64,000 bases of DNA from Hydrogenophaga sp. (GTDB lineage Bacteria > Pseudomonadota > Gammaproteobacteria > Burkholderiales > Burkholderiaceae_C), in the NCBI GenBank assembly GCA_021154985.1, contig JAJNQE010000139.1:1-64000 (forward strand), written 5' to 3'. Below the pieces are notes generated by a model, which was not told where the DNA came from, made no database searches, and saw only the letters and a list, made by a program, of their open reading frames with translations. Both the position numbers and the translations under genes were made by a program. Numbering within the stretch: position 1 is the first letter of the stretch; the number at the start of each line of letters is the position of its first letter. Shown here one piece after another: positions 17,889 through 27,008 of the stretch.

Positions 17889-18167
17889 ATGAACACCACC
17901 TTTGAAACCTTCCGCCAGCAACGCCTCGCCGAGGGCTTTGACGAGGTGCTGGAGCGGGAATGGGCACCGCTCACCGTGCTCGACACCCACACCCACCCGT
18001 TTGCGGCCAACGCGTTGGTGGCGCGCGGCGAGATGTGGCTCACCGTGGGCGAGCACACGCGCCACCTGCTGGCCGGCGACACGTTCGAGCTGGACGCGCA
18101 CGTGCCGCACGCCGAGCGCTACGGCGCCGAGGGCGCGGCCTACTGGGTGGCGCGGCGCGGCGCCTGA
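17889..18167 (+). CDS. Small cupin protein
   Basis: A 92-residue single-domain cupin. THTHPFAANALVARGEMWLTV and LLAGDTFELDAHVPHAERY are the two cupin motifs; the histidine set (HTHP, H in HVPHAE) would bind a metal. Start at 17889 (MNTTFE), with AGAATCCC upstream; the longer frame from 17871 is possible. It lies 57 bases after the Coq7 fusion and may be co-transcribed. Substrate unknown. Confidence 0.8.
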   Translation: MNTTFETFRQQRLAEGFDEVLEREWAPLTVLDTHTHPFAANALVARGEMWLTVGEHTRHLLAGDTFELDAHVPHAERYGAEGAAYWVARRGA

Positions 18168-18254
18168 ACCGCCCGGCGCCTTCCCCCATCCGTGGGGTGG
18201 CGTTGTCACACGGCGGGTGCACAGTGGTGGTCAACACCTTGCGGAGGCCTCGCC

Positions 18255-19292
18255 ATGAATCTCAAGCAACTCAGCATCGGCTCGTTCAACCTGTACAACC
18301 TGAACGAGCCCGGCCTGCCGATGTACACCGACAAGACCGGCTGGACCCAGGCCGAGTACGACCGCAAGATCGGCTGGACCGCGCACCAGCTCCAGTCGCT
18401 CGACGCCGACGTGTTCGGGCTGCAGGAAATGTGGAACCCGGTGTCGGTGCAGCGCGCGCTCACCTCGGCCGGTGTGGCCAACGACTACGACCTGCTGGCA
18501 CCGCCCAACTCCAGCGGCAAACGCATCGACTGCGGTGCGCTGGTGCGCAAGGGTCTGCTCACCGGCCAGCCCGAGTGGATCACGAAGTTCCCGCCCGGCT
18601 TTGTGTTGCGCTCCACCGGCGACGACCCACAGACGCCCAGCATCGGCGTGAACATCCAGGGCTACTCGCGGCCGGTGCTGCACTTCACCATCCAGCCGCG
18701 CAACCCCGGCCCCGAGGTGCATGTGTACGTGTGCCACTTCAAGTCCAAAGGGCCCACGCAGGTGTTCAACGAGAAGTGGTTCAAGGCCGACACCGCTCTC
18801 TACGGCAAGCACGCCACCGGGCTGGGCGCAGCGATCTCCACCATCCGGCGCACGGCGGAAGCCGCGGCGCTGCGGTTTCTGCTGTCCGAGCAGATGAAGG
18901 GCAACGACACGCCGGTGATCGTGCTCGGCGACATCAACGATGGCCAGCACAGCAACACCGCCAACATCCTCACCGAACAGCCGCGGTACCTGGTGGGCGA
19001 GAGCAAGGGCGGGGGCGACACCTCGCTCTACACCGCGCAGACCCTGCAGGAATACCGCGACACGCGCGACGTTTACTACACCCACGTGCACCAGGACATC
19101 CGCGAATCGCTCGACCACATCCTGGTCAGCCAGGAGTTCTACGACAACAGCAAGAAGCGCTTGTGGATGTTCGACGGCCTGGTGATCAACAACGACCACC
19201 TGAACTTCGAAGACCACAAGACCCTGGGCACCGGCGACCACGGCGTGATCCGGGCGTCGTTCAAGTACAGCCCGGCGAAGGTCGCTGTTTGA
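18255..19292 (+). CDS. Endonuclease/exonuclease/phosphatase-family protein
   Basis: A 345-residue EEP-fold metal hydrolase. Seen: SIGSFNLYNLN at the start, GLQEMWN (the metal-binding Glu), HVYVCHFKSK, VIVLGDINDG (Asp/Asn active site) and GDHGVIRASF (the terminal SDH-like Asp-His). This is the order of the DNase I/sphingomyelinase superfamily. No signal peptide is visible, so it is probably cytoplasmic; whether it acts on nucleic acid or phosphoesters is not determined. GCGGAGG is placed 8 bases before the ATG. Confidence 0.85.
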   Translation: MNLKQLSIGSFNLYNLNEPGLPMYTDKTGWTQAEYDRKIGWTAHQLQSLDADVFGLQEMWNPVSVQRALTSAGVANDYDLLAPPNSSGKRIDCGALVRKGLLTGQPEWITKFPPGFVLRSTGDDPQTPSIGVNIQGYSRPVLHFTIQPRNPGPEVHVYVCHFKSKGPTQVFNEKWFKADTALYGKHATGLGAAISTIRRTAEAAALRFLLSEQMKGNDTPVIVLGDINDGQHSNTANILTEQPRYLVGESKGGGDTSLYTAQTLQEYRDTRDVYYTHVHQDIRESLDHILVSQEFYDNSKKRLWMFDGLVINNDHLNFEDHKTLGTGDHGVIRASFKYSPAKVAV

Positions 19293-19315
19293 GGCGTTTC
19301 AAGTACAGTTTGCCC

Positions 19316-19606
19316 ATGGACAGAAGTTACACACTCTCGCTGCTGAAACAATGCAAGCCCGAACTGGCGCGGCGCTATGGAGTGCGCGAACTGTCATTGT
19401 TCGGGTCCACGGCAAGGGGAACGGCGCGCGAAGACAGCGATGTCGATTTGCTCGTGTCATTTGAAGGACCCGCCACGTCAGATCGCTACTTTGGTGTCCA
19501 GTTTTTTCTGGAAGACCTGCTGGGATGTTCGGTCGATCTCGTGACTGAAAAGGCCCTGCGTCCCGAACTGCGCGCCCATGTGGAGAGGGATCGCGTGCAT
19601 GTCTGA
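19316..19606 (+). CDS. MNT-type nucleotidyltransferase (MntA-like antitoxin)
   Basis: A 96-residue minimal nucleotidyltransferase. The motif GSTARGTAREDSDVD is the defining GSx10DxD of MNT proteins, which in MNT/HEPN toxin-antitoxin pairs act on the HEPN toxin (by nucleotidylation) and neutralise it. Normal length and no defects are seen. The following HEPN gene starts in overlap (ATGTCTGA at 19599-19606) but is deleted internally. It begins 24 bases after the EEP gene and its base composition is a little lower in GC than the neighbours. Confidence 0.85.
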   Translation: MDRSYTLSLLKQCKPELARRYGVRELSLFGSTARGTAREDSDVDLLVSFEGPATSDRYFGVQFFLEDLLGCSVDLVTEKALRPELRAHVERDRVHV

Positions 19607-19747
19607 ACCAATACCACCCGCAATCGGCTGATTCACGGCTACCTGGGCATCGATAACGATGTGTTGTGGAGCATCGTACAGACCGACATACCTCAATTGC
19701 TCCACCAGCTTCAGCGCATCAAGACGCAGTGGGCTCGCCAAGTCTGA
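19599..19747 (+). pseudogene. HEPN (HepT/DUF86) toxin remnant
   Basis: Only the ends of a HEPN gene survive. The start ATG TCT GAA overlaps the MNT stop, then the frame breaks after 10 codons; from 19619 the other frame encodes RNRLIHGYLGIDNDVLW and the stretch to ARQV and TGA (19745). RNRLIH is the catalytic RNxxxH motif of HEPN RNases. The middle, about 70 residues, is missing. The toxin would be non-functional, leaving an orphan antitoxin. Confidence 0.7.
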
Positions 19748-19755
19748 GCGCTGAC

Positions 19756-21030
19756 TCAGGCGCTGGCCACCGGCTCCAGCAGCACATACAGGCCCATCAC
19801 CGGTTTTTGCTGGTCTTCGCGCAGCGGGGCCTGCCAGCTCTGGCGCACGCGAAAGCCGTTGAGGGCGGCGAGCCGGTCGATGTAGGCGGGTGAGTGGGCG
19901 TAGCGCAGGCTGGGCAGCAGCTTGAGTTCGCTGCCGTCGGTGGCGAGTTCGACCGAAAACGCAAAACAGGCGCCGGGCTGCAGGCGAGCGCGCACCGCCT
20001 CGAACACCGCGTCGAGCGCACCCACATAAATGAACACGTCGGCCGCCATCACCAGGTCCGCCGGCTCGGTGCTCTCGCGCAAAAACGCCAGCAGGTCGCC
20101 GTGCACCACGCGCTGGTACGCGCCGCTGGCCTCGGCCTGCGCAACCATGGCAGACGACAGGTCGACCCCCTCAACCGAACCGGCCTGCGCCTGGATCAGG
20201 CGGCCACACAGCCCGGTGCCACAACCGAGGTCGAGCACACGCTCGAAGCGTTGGCCGCTCTCGCGCAGCGGCGCCAGCAAGGTGCTGTGCGCCTGGTAGT
20301 TCAGCTGCTCGACCAGGTGGGTCTGGAACTCGTCGGCGTACTCGTCGAACAGCGCTTCCACATACAGCGACGGGGGATGGGCCGGTGCCGTGCCGCCCTG
20401 CACCGACGACAAATAGAAGCGGTTGAGGGTTTCGTCGCCACCGTTCGCCAGCGCCTGCTCGTAGCTGCGCGCGGCCTCGGCATGGCGCCCGGTGTCGCGC
20501 AGCAGGCCGCCGCGCTGGGTCCATGCTTCGGCCAGGGTGGGCTCCACCGCCACGGCCTGGTCGAGCGCGTGCAAAGCCTCGCCCGGCTGCTGCAGGCGCA
20601 TGCGGCACATGGCGAGCGACAACCACAACTGGCCGGTGGCGGCTCCCAGTGCAATGCCTGTTTGCAGGGCCTTGGCCGCTTTGTCCCATTGCGACAGCGC
20701 CTCAAACGACAGGCCCAGCGCCACCCAGGCGTCGCGGTGCGCGGGGTCGGCCTGGGTCGCCTGTGTGAGCGTGCTCACAGCCTCCAGCCAGCGGCCCAGG
20801 CGGCACTGCGTCACGCCCAGGTTGGCCAGCACCGAGGGGCGCCCCGGCACCAAGTCGAGCGCGGCCTGGTACTGGACAGCTGCGTCTTCGAGCCGACCGG
20901 CTTCAAAGAGCGCGTTGCCGTCGAAAAAATGGGTCTTGGCTTGTTCGGTGGGGTCGGTGGTGTTCACTGGTGTGCCTTCGGCTTCGCCTGCGGTGCGAGC
21001 TTGCTTGGGACGGCCCGGCGCGGCGCTCAT
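19756..21030 (-). CDS. TPR-repeat SAM-dependent methyltransferase
   Basis: A 424-residue two-part protein. Residues about 20-190 consist of tetratricopeptide repeats (FDGNALFEAGRLEDAAVQYQ, AWVALGLSFEALSQWDKAAK and others); the C-terminal half is a class I methyltransferase with VLDLGCGTGLCGR as motif I and ADLVMAADVFIYV as motif IV region. TPR-methyltransferases often modify proteins or act in PHA or nodulation contexts; the target is unknown. Start at 21030 (MSAAPGRPKQ) or GTG 20967 (VNTTDP): the intervening 21 residues look like translated repeat sequence. It is the last gene of the minus-strand cluster, 11 bases after the Tm-1-like gene. Confidence 0.8.
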   Translation of the reverse strand: MSAAPGRPKQARTAGEAEGTPVNTTDPTEQAKTHFFDGNALFEAGRLEDAAVQYQAALDLVPGRPSVLANLGVTQCRLGRWLEAVSTLTQATQADPAHRDAWVALGLSFEALSQWDKAAKALQTGIALGAATGQLWLSLAMCRMRLQQPGEALHALDQAVAVEPTLAEAWTQRGGLLRDTGRHAEAARSYEQALANGGDETLNRFYLSSVQGGTAPAHPPSLYVEALFDEYADEFQTHLVEQLNYQAHSTLLAPLRESGQRFERVLDLGCGTGLCGRLIQAQAGSVEGVDLSSAMVAQAEASGAYQRVVHGDLLAFLRESTEPADLVMAADVFIYVGALDAVFEAVRARLQPGACFAFSVELATDGSELKLLPSLRYAHSPAYIDRLAALNGFRVRQSWQAPLREDQQKPVMGLYVLLEPVASA

Positions 21031-21041
21031 GGCGCGACACC

Positions 21042-22259
21042 TTACACCACCGCCCTCACCTGCTCGGCCACCGCCGCGGCAAACAGCGGGTCGTTGATGT
21101 GGTGCGGCAGCCGGATCAGGCGGTGGTTGTCGCTGACGACAAACAACCGCTCCAGCGTGTCGAAAAGAACGGCATCGGCCGCCGGATCGTGAAAGGCCTG
21201 ACCGGGCGCGTCCAGCATGGACAGCCCACCCAGCGGCAGCAACAGCCGCACCGGGCCAGGCGCCCGGTTGAGTTGTTCGGCCAAGCGCTGCGCCGCCGCT
21301 GCCAGCTCCTGCGCGTTGCTGCGCATGAGCGTCACGTTGGCGTTGTGCACGTGGAACAGGCGCCCCTGGTGCCGCTCGGGGATGGTGGACGGCGCACCCC
21401 AGTTGATCATGTCCAGCGCGCCAACCGAACCCACCCAGGACAGGCCGTGGCGCGCGGCGGCGTCCAGCCGGTTGGGGCCGGCGTCGCACACGCCGCCGGC
21501 CAGGTGCTGGCCCACCTCGGTGGTGGTGAGGTCGACCACGGCGTGCAGCATGCCGGCAGCGGCCAGCGCTTCCAGCGTGCGGCCACCGGCGCCGTTGGCG
21601 TGAAACACCTGGGCGTCAAAGTCGTCGCTCAACAAGGACCGCACCGCCTGCACGCACGGCGTGGTGACGCCGAACATGGTCAGTCCGATGGCGGGCTTGT
21701 CGGTCCCATCAAAGGTCGGTGCGTGGTGCTGCAGCATGCCCACCAGCGCGTGCGCCGCATTGGCCAGGATCGTGCGCGAAAGCCGGTTGAGCCCGGCGAT
21801 GTCGGTCACGGGGTACATGAGCGTCATGTCCACCACGCCCACGTAGGCCGACACATCACCGGCCGCCATGGTGGACACCAGCAGCTTCGGCATGCCGATG
21901 GGCAGCAGGCGCATGGCCGGCGCGATCATGGAACTGCCGCCGGAGCCGCCCACGCCCAGCATGGCCTGTACCCCGCCGGCCGCCAGGCGCTGGCGCACCA
22001 GGGCGCTCAGGGCCTCGCTCATGGCGATCACCGCCTCACCCCGGTCGGCTGGCTCGAACACGGCCGAGGCCCCGCGTGGGTGGTGGCTGGCCACGGTGGC
22101 GGCGTCGATATCGGCCACGCCGACGGCGCTGCGCGTGCCGATGTCCACCGTGAGCACAGGCACACCGGCCGCGCGCACCAGGCCAGCGAGGTAGTTGAGC
22201 TCGGCGGCCTTGGTGTCGAAGGTGCCCACCACCCAGGCGGTGGATGCGGTGGCGCTCAT
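21042..22259 (-). CDS. Tm-1-like ATP-binding protein (UPF0261)
   Basis: A 405-residue UPF0261/Tm-1-like domain protein. VVGTFDTKAAELNYL at the start, GVGGSGGSSMIAPAM (a phosphate-binding Gly/Ser loop) and MFHANGAGG-like HANGAGGRTLE are visible family features. Plant Tm-1 contains this domain fused to a TIM barrel; in bacteria the two are separate neighbours, as here (the barrel is at 22722-23552). It is coupled to the SRPBCC gene by an ATGA overlap at 22259-22256. Proposed ATP-dependent role is only known from Tm-1 structure; the bacterial reaction is undefined. Confidence 0.85.
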   Translation of the reverse strand: MSATASTAWVVGTFDTKAAELNYLAGLVRAAGVPVLTVDIGTRSAVGVADIDAATVASHHPRGASAVFEPADRGEAVIAMSEALSALVRQRLAAGGVQAMLGVGGSGGSSMIAPAMRLLPIGMPKLLVSTMAAGDVSAYVGVVDMTLMYPVTDIAGLNRLSRTILANAAHALVGMLQHHAPTFDGTDKPAIGLTMFGVTTPCVQAVRSLLSDDFDAQVFHANGAGGRTLEALAAAGMLHAVVDLTTTEVGQHLAGGVCDAGPNRLDAAARHGLSWVGSVGALDMINWGAPSTIPERHQGRLFHVHNANVTLMRSNAQELAAAAQRLAEQLNRAPGPVRLLLPLGGLSMLDAPGQAFHDPAADAVLFDTLERLFVVSDNHRLIRLPHHINDPLFAAAVAEQVRAVV

Positions 22260-22699
22260 CGGCGCTTGTCGTGGTGCGCGTTCACACACTCGAAGAAGGT
22301 GCGAAAGGTGCCCTTCACGCGCTCCATGGCCTCGGCCTCCTGGTCGGGCGGCACGTCCCATTCGGCCCACCATTCGCCGAAGCAGCGGTTGCCCTCGGTG
22401 ATGGGCAACAGATGCATCTCGGCCACGTAGTTCGTCCACGGTGCGTCGATGTGCAGGATCTTGTAGCGGCAGCGGTGTGTGTCGTCCGACAGCGCCAGCA
22501 ATTGTTCGCGCAGATAGCCGCCGCCATCGCGCACGCTGAAGCGGCGCACGCAGCCCACCTGGTCGGACGGTTTGCCGTCTTCGATGAAGGAGTTCTCGAA
22601 ATAAGGGTGGTAATTGCCCAGCGCGCCGAAGTCGCGCAGGTAAGCCCACGCCTCATCGAGGGTGGCGTTCATCACCATGCTCACATATACCCGGGCCAT
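22256..22699 (-). CDS. SRPBCC (polyketide cyclase-like) protein
   Basis: A 147-residue Bet v 1-fold protein: VYVSMVMNATLDEAWAYLRDF at the N-terminus and a long C-terminal helix (AMERVKGTFRTFFECVN). This is the PYR/MxaD-like branch of SRPBCC, ligand-binding or cyclase-like, with no diagnostic catalytic residues. A CAAGAGGAGACAC ribosome site precedes the start. It lies between the TIM-barrel and Tm-1-like genes, which suggests a role in the same undefined pathway. Confidence 0.82.
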   Translation of the reverse strand: MARVYVSMVMNATLDEAWAYLRDFGALGNYHPYFENSFIEDGKPSDQVGCVRRFSVRDGGGYLREQLLALSDDTHRCRYKILHIDAPWTNYVAEMHLLPITEGNRCFGEWWAEWDVPPDQEAEAMERVKGTFRTFFECVNAHHDKRR

Positions 22700-22721
22700 G
22701 TGTGTCTCCTCTTGTGGGGTT

Positions 22722-23552
22722 TCAGAACGTCAGTTGTTTGTAACGCTGCACATGCGCCTTGATCGCGATCTCCACCGGCAGTCGCTCCATGCTGCTGGCA
22801 CCGTAGAAGCCGTTGCAATGCCGGCTGTGCTGGAACACGTACTGAACGTCTTCCGGCGATGAGATCGGGCCGCCGTGCGCGATCACGATCACGTCCTTGC
22901 GCACCCGGCGCGCGGCCTCGCCCCATTCGTCGATCAGCTTCACCGACTCGTCGAGCGTCTTGGCCGATGTGGCCCCGATGGTGCCGCCGGTGGTCACGCC
23001 CAGGTGGGGCACGATGAAGTCGGCGCCGGCCTCGGTCATGGCCACGGCTTCTTCGGCAGAAAACACATAAGGCGTAGTGAGCAGGTCGAGCGCATGGGCT
23101 TGGCCGATCATCTCCACCTCGGTCGCGTAGTTGATGCCGGTCTCCTCCAGGCTCTGGCGGAAGGTGCCGTCGATGATGCCCACGGTGGGGAAGTTCTGCA
23201 CGCCGGAAAACCCCAACTCCTTGAGCTGCTTCAGAAACACTGGCATGACGATGAAGGGATCGGTGCCGTTCACGCCCGCAATCACCGGTGTCTTTTTGGC
23301 CACCGGCAACACCTCGCCCGCCATCTCCACCACGATCTCGTTGGCGTTGCCATAAGCCAGCAGGCCGGCCGACGAGGCGCGCCCGGCCATGCGGTAGCGG
23401 CCCGAGTTGTAGATCACGATGAGGTCGATGCCGGCGGCCTCTTCGCACTTGGCCGAGATACCGGTGCCGGCGCCACCGCCGATGATGGGCTCGCGGCGCT
23501 GGACCATGGCGTGGAATTTCGCCATCAGGGCTTGGCGTTCAAAACGCGGCAT
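22722..23552 (-). CDS. PEP hydrolase-like TIM-barrel protein
   Basis: A 276-residue phosphoenolpyruvate-hydrolase-family TIM barrel (the C-terminal half of plant Tm-1). Seen: [48 protein letters not shown] and [15 protein letters not shown], conserved phosphate- and metal-binding loops. The start at 23552 has a perfect AAGGAGA site. It follows the LivM gene by 43 bases; together with the Tm-1-like and SRPBCC genes it forms the catabolic end of the operon encoded by a Liv-type transporter. The natural substrate is unknown. Confidence 0.85.
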   Translation of the reverse strand: MPRFERQALMAKFHAMVQRREPIIGGGAGTGISAKCEEAAGIDLIVIYNSGRYRMAGRASSAGLLAYGNANEIVVEMAGEVLPVAKKTPVIAGVNGTDPFIVMPVFLKQLKELGFSGVQNFPTVGIIDGTFRQSLEETGINYATEVEMIGQAHALDLLTTPYVFSAEEAVAMTEAGADFIVPHLGVTTGGTIGATSAKTLDESVKLIDEWGEAARRVRKDVIVIAHGGPISSPEDVQYVFQHSRHCNGFYGASSMERLPVEIAIKAHVQRYKQLTF

Positions 23553-23595
23553 GAATGTCTCCTTGAAAGTACGACCGGAATGGGGAAACGGGTGC

Positions 23596-24549
23596 TCAAG
23601 ACCCGTTGCGTGAGCGGGGCCTGAGCGCCTGCACCGCACCGGCAATGCCGCTGCGGAACGAGAGCACACACACCATGAAGATCAGGCCGGTGACCAGGGT
23701 CACCCAGCCGCCGAAGGCGTCGAGGTAGTACTGCAAGCCGACCACCAGCGTGGCACCAATAGCGGGGCCGAACACGGTGTGCATGCCGCCGAGCAGCGCC
23801 ATGAGCACCACGTCACCCGAGAGGTGCCAGTGCACGTCGGACAAGGACGCCAGCTGGAACACCAGTGCCTTCATGGAGCCGGCCAGCCCGGAGAGTGCGG
23901 CCGACAGGATGAAGAGCGTGAGCTTGTAGCGGTTCACGGGATAACCCAGCGAGCGGGCGCGCGGCTCGTGCTCGCGAATGGCCACCACCACATGGCCAAA
24001 CGGTGAGTTCACCACCCGGTGGATGAGCCAGAGTCCCGCCAGCGTGAGCAGCAGCACCAGGTGGTACATGGCGAAGTCGCTGCGCAGGTCGATCACGCCC
24101 AGCAAGGTGCCGCGCGGAATCTGCTGGAGGCCGTCTTCGGCGCCGGTGAAGGGCAGTTGCAGAAAGATGAAATACACCATCTGCGCCAGCGCCAGCGTGA
24201 TCATGGCGAGGTAGATGCCCTGGCGGTGTATGGCCAGCGCGCCGAACACCGCGCCCAGCGCACCGGCAAACACGGTGCCGGCGATCAGGCCCAGTTCGGG
24301 CGGCAGGCCCCAGTATTTGGTGGCCAGGCCGGTGATGTAGGCCGCGCTGCCAAAGAAGGCCGCATGGCCGAAAGACATCATGCCGCCGAAGCCCAGCAGC
24401 AGGCTGTAGGCACAGGCAAACAAGGCCATGCACATCAGCTTCATGACGAAGACCGGGTAGACCACCTGAGGCGCCCAGGGCACCACCAGCAGGGCCAGCA
24501 CCACCAGCGCCATGAAAGCCTTTTGCCAGGTTGGCATGGTTGTGGTCAT
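23596..24549 (-). CDS. livM: Branched-chain amino acid-type ABC permease LivM
   Basis: A 317-residue inner-membrane permease with about nine hydrophobic segments, beginning [19 protein letters not shown]. The [19 protein letters not shown] segment and the [16 protein letters not shown] loop (the EAA-like coupling motif) identify the LivM family. With LivH, LivG, LivF and the binding protein it forms a HAAT-type ABC importer. The start ATG overlaps the LivH stop (ATGA). Substrate is not necessarily leucine/valine; the neighbours suggest something metabolised by Tm-1-like enzymes. Confidence 0.88.
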   Translation of the reverse strand: MTTTMPTWQKAFMALVVLALLVVPWAPQVVYPVFVMKLMCMALFACAYSLLLGFGGMMSFGHAAFFGSAAYITGLATKYWGLPPELGLIAGTVFAGALGAVFGALAIHRQGIYLAMITLALAQMVYFIFLQLPFTGAEDGLQQIPRGTLLGVIDLRSDFAMYHLVLLLTLAGLWLIHRVVNSPFGHVVVAIREHEPRARSLGYPVNRYKLTLFILSAALSGLAGSMKALVFQLASLSDVHWHLSGDVVLMALLGGMHTVFGPAIGATLVVGLQYYLDAFGGWVTLVTGLIFMVCVLSFRSGIAGAVQALRPRSRNGS

Positions 24550-25439
24550 GCAGCCCCCTCCTTGCCGAACAGACCGCGCGGGCGGAACAACAAGACCAGC
24601 ACCATCACCACAAAAATCACCGTGGTGGACGCCTCCGAATACCAGACCTTGGCCAGCCCCTCGATCACACCGATGCCCAGCGCCGTGACGATGGACCCCA
24701 GCACCGAGCCCATTCCGCCGATGACCACGATGGCGAAGACGATGATCACCAGGTTGGACCCCATGCCCGAATTCACATGCAGGATGGGCGCGGCCAGCAC
24801 ACCGGTGAACGCCGCCAGCGCGATGCCGCCCGCGTAGGTGAAGGTGAGAAGGCGCGGCACATCGACCCCGAAAGACTGCGTGAGCAACGGCCGTTCGGTG
24901 GCGGCTCGCAGGCGCGCACCCAGCGGCGTGCGCTCGATCAGCCACCAGGTGGCCACACAGGCGGCCAGCGCCGCCACGATCACCCAGGCCCGGTAGATCG
25001 GAAGGATCATGAAGCCCAGGTTGAACACGCCCTGCAGGTTGGCCGGCACCGGGTAGGCCTGGCCCGAGGTGCCGAAGGCCACGCGGAAACCACCTTCGAG
25101 CACCAGCACCAGACCGAAGGTGAGCAGCAGGCCATAGATCGGGTCCATGCCGTAGAGGCGGCGCAGCAGCGTGCGCTCGAACACGCCACCCAGTCCACCC
25201 ACCACCAACGGCACCAGCAGCAGCGCAGCCCAGTAGCCCATCCCCGCATAGCGCTGCAGCATCCAGGCGGCAAACGCACCCACCATGAAGAATGCGCCGT
25301 GCGCGAAATTGACGATGCGCAGCAGGCCGAAGATCACCGCCAGCCCGAGGCTGAGCACGGCGTAGAAGCATCCATTGACCAGACCCAGCATGACCTGGCC
25401 GGCGAGCACGGGCAGGGGAAGACCGAATACCTCAGCCAT
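24546..25439 (-). CDS. livH: Branched-chain amino acid-type ABC permease LivH
   Basis: A 297-residue permease of the LivH family. The N-terminal GQVMLGLVNGCFYAVLSLGLAV and LRIVNFAHGAFFMVGAF, plus RERTPLGARLRAATERP-like coupling loop (RTPLGARLRAATE), are diagnostic. Starts at 25439, 25 bases from the divergent AraC gene start, so the promoter of livHM and of araC must overlap. This breaks the usual livHMGF order into two transcripts: livK-G-F and livH-M. Confidence 0.88.
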   Translation of the reverse strand: MAEVFGLPLPVLAGQVMLGLVNGCFYAVLSLGLAVIFGLLRIVNFAHGAFFMVGAFAAWMLQRYAGMGYWAALLLVPLVVGGLGGVFERTLLRRLYGMDPIYGLLLTFGLVLVLEGGFRVAFGTSGQAYPVPANLQGVFNLGFMILPIYRAWVIVAALAACVATWWLIERTPLGARLRAATERPLLTQSFGVDVPRLLTFTYAGGIALAAFTGVLAAPILHVNSGMGSNLVIIVFAIVVIGGMGSVLGSIVTALGIGVIEGLAKVWYSEASTTVIFVVMVLVLLFRPRGLFGKEGAA

Positions 25440-25464
25440 GGGCCCTCCCTATCATTCGCCTTCC

Positions 25465-26307
25465 ATGCCGATCAAACATCCCGATATCTCCCGTGAAACC
25501 CTGGTGCTGGGTGATGACACCGCGCAGACGGTGGTGCGTGCCGAACAATGCGAGGCACTGGCGGCGCGCCACATTGCCCACGTCTCGGTGCTGGACGCCG
25601 CAGCGCCCTACACCGTGGTGAGAACCCACCTGAGCGGTGCTTTCATGCAGGTGTGCCTGGGCGGCGAGGGGCAGACGCTGCTGGACGGGCGCTGGTACAC
25701 CCACAAGCCGGGCAGCGTGACCTTCGCCCCTGCGCACGTGCTGCACGCCTTTCATTGCGTGCCCGGCCACCGCTGGCAGCTGGCCTGGGTGCGGTTCAAA
25801 CCCGAGTCGGTGCGCTCGGTGGACGGCGCGATGTCGCCCACCATGACCGCGTTTGACGGGCGTGTGCTGCAGAGCGCCATAGAAGGCCTGGCGGCAGAAA
25901 TGGAGGGCGCAGCCGACCCCGGCACCTGCGTGGTGTGGGTCGACGTGATCGAACGCTACGTGGCCCGCATCCTGGAGCCGCTGCAGCGCGAACCCCGCCT
26001 GGTGCCGGTGTGGAACGCGGTCAAAGCCGATCTCTCGCGCGAGTGGACGCTGGCCGACCTGGCGGCGCTGGCCAACACCAGCGAGGAACACCTGCGCCGC
26101 CTGTGCCAGAAGAACCTCGGCCGCAGCCCCGGCAAACAGCTGGCCAACCTGCGCATTGCGCACGCCGCGCATCTGCTCGCCACCACCCCAGACAAGATCG
26201 AAGCGATCGCACGCAGCGTGGGCTACGTGAACCCGTTTGCGTTTTCCAACACCTTCAAACGGCTCACAGGATTTCGTCCATCGGACCACAGGTTGCGCCA
26301 TCTCTAG
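25465..26307 (+). CDS. AraC-family transcriptional regulator
   Basis: A 280-residue AraC protein: an N-terminal cupin-like sensing domain (THKPGSVTFAPAHVLHAFHCV) and a C-terminal double HTH (WTLADLAALANTSEEHLRRL ... VGYVNPFAFSNTFKRLTGFRPSD). The gene is transcribed opposite to and between the two halves of the liv operon, converging on livF with overlapping TAG stops (26304-26307), and divergent from livH. It probably senses the transporter's ligand. Start ATG 25465 is preceded by no strong Shine-Dalgarno. Confidence 0.9.
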   Translation: MPIKHPDISRETLVLGDDTAQTVVRAEQCEALAARHIAHVSVLDAAAPYTVVRTHLSGAFMQVCLGGEGQTLLDGRWYTHKPGSVTFAPAHVLHAFHCVPGHRWQLAWVRFKPESVRSVDGAMSPTMTAFDGRVLQSAIEGLAAEMEGAADPGTCVVWVDVIERYVARILEPLQREPRLVPVWNAVKADLSREWTLADLAALANTSEEHLRRLCQKNLGRSPGKQLANLRIAHAAHLLATTPDKIEAIARSVGYVNPFAFSNTFKRLTGFRPSDHRLRHL

Positions 26308-27008
26308 ACCCCGATCCGAGCGGTGATGGCATCGAAATCGCGCAGCAAGGTGGCCGCGTCGAACGTATCGGTGATGCGGCCCGACTCCATGAGGCAATGT
26401 CGGTCGGCCAGCTCGGCAGCGAAGTGCACGTTCTGCTCCACCAGCACGATGGTGTATCCCCGGCTTTTCAGCTGGCGGATGAGGTCGCCGATGCGGTCCA
26501 CGATCACCGGGGCCAGGCCTTCGGTGGGTTCGTCCAGCAGCAGCACGCGCGCGCCGGTGCGCAGGATGCGGGCAATCGCCAGCATCTGTTGTTCACCGCC
26601 CGAGAGGTGCGTACCGGCGGACTTCGCCCGCTCCGCCAGATTGGGGAACAGCTCGAACAGCTCGGCCTCGCTCATGCCGCCCTGGGCCACCACCGGCGGC
26701 AGGCGCAGGTTTTCGCGCACCGTGAGCGAGGCGTAAATGCCCCGGTCGTCCGGGCAGAAGGCCAGCCCCATGCGCCCGATGTGGTGCGGCGCCAGGCCAA
26801 TGAGCTCGTTGCCCTTGAAACGGATGGACCCCTGGCGCTTGTCCATCATGCCCATGACGGTCTTGAGCAAGGTCGACTTGCCCGCGCCATTGCGCCCCAG
26901 CAGCGTGACGAGTTCACCCTCGCGCACCTCCAGGTCAACGCCGTGCAGGGCCTGGCTGGGGCCGTACCAGGCGCAGACGTTGCGCAGGCTCAGCAGAGGT
27001 TCAGCCAT
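26304..27008 (-). CDS. livF: ABC transporter ATPase LivF
   Basis: A 234-residue ATPase of HAAT importers. Walker A GRNGAGKST (about 37-45), Q-loop region, signature LSGGEQQ and Walker B VLLLDEPTEG are all present. Start at 27008 (MAEPLL) overlaps LivG by 8 bases; an ATG at 27059 in the same frame lies inside LivG. It ends against the convergent araC stop. Confidence 0.9.
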   Translation of the reverse strand: MAEPLLSLRNVCAWYGPSQALHGVDLEVREGELVTLLGRNGAGKSTLLKTVMGMMDKRQGSIRFKGNELIGLAPHHIGRMGLAFCPDDRGIYASLTVRENLRLPPVVAQGGMSEAELFELFPNLAERAKSAGTHLSGGEQQMLAIARILRTGARVLLLDEPTEGLAPVIVDRIGDLIRQLKSRGYTIVLVEQNVHFAAELADRHCLMESGRITDTFDAATLLRDFDAITARIGV

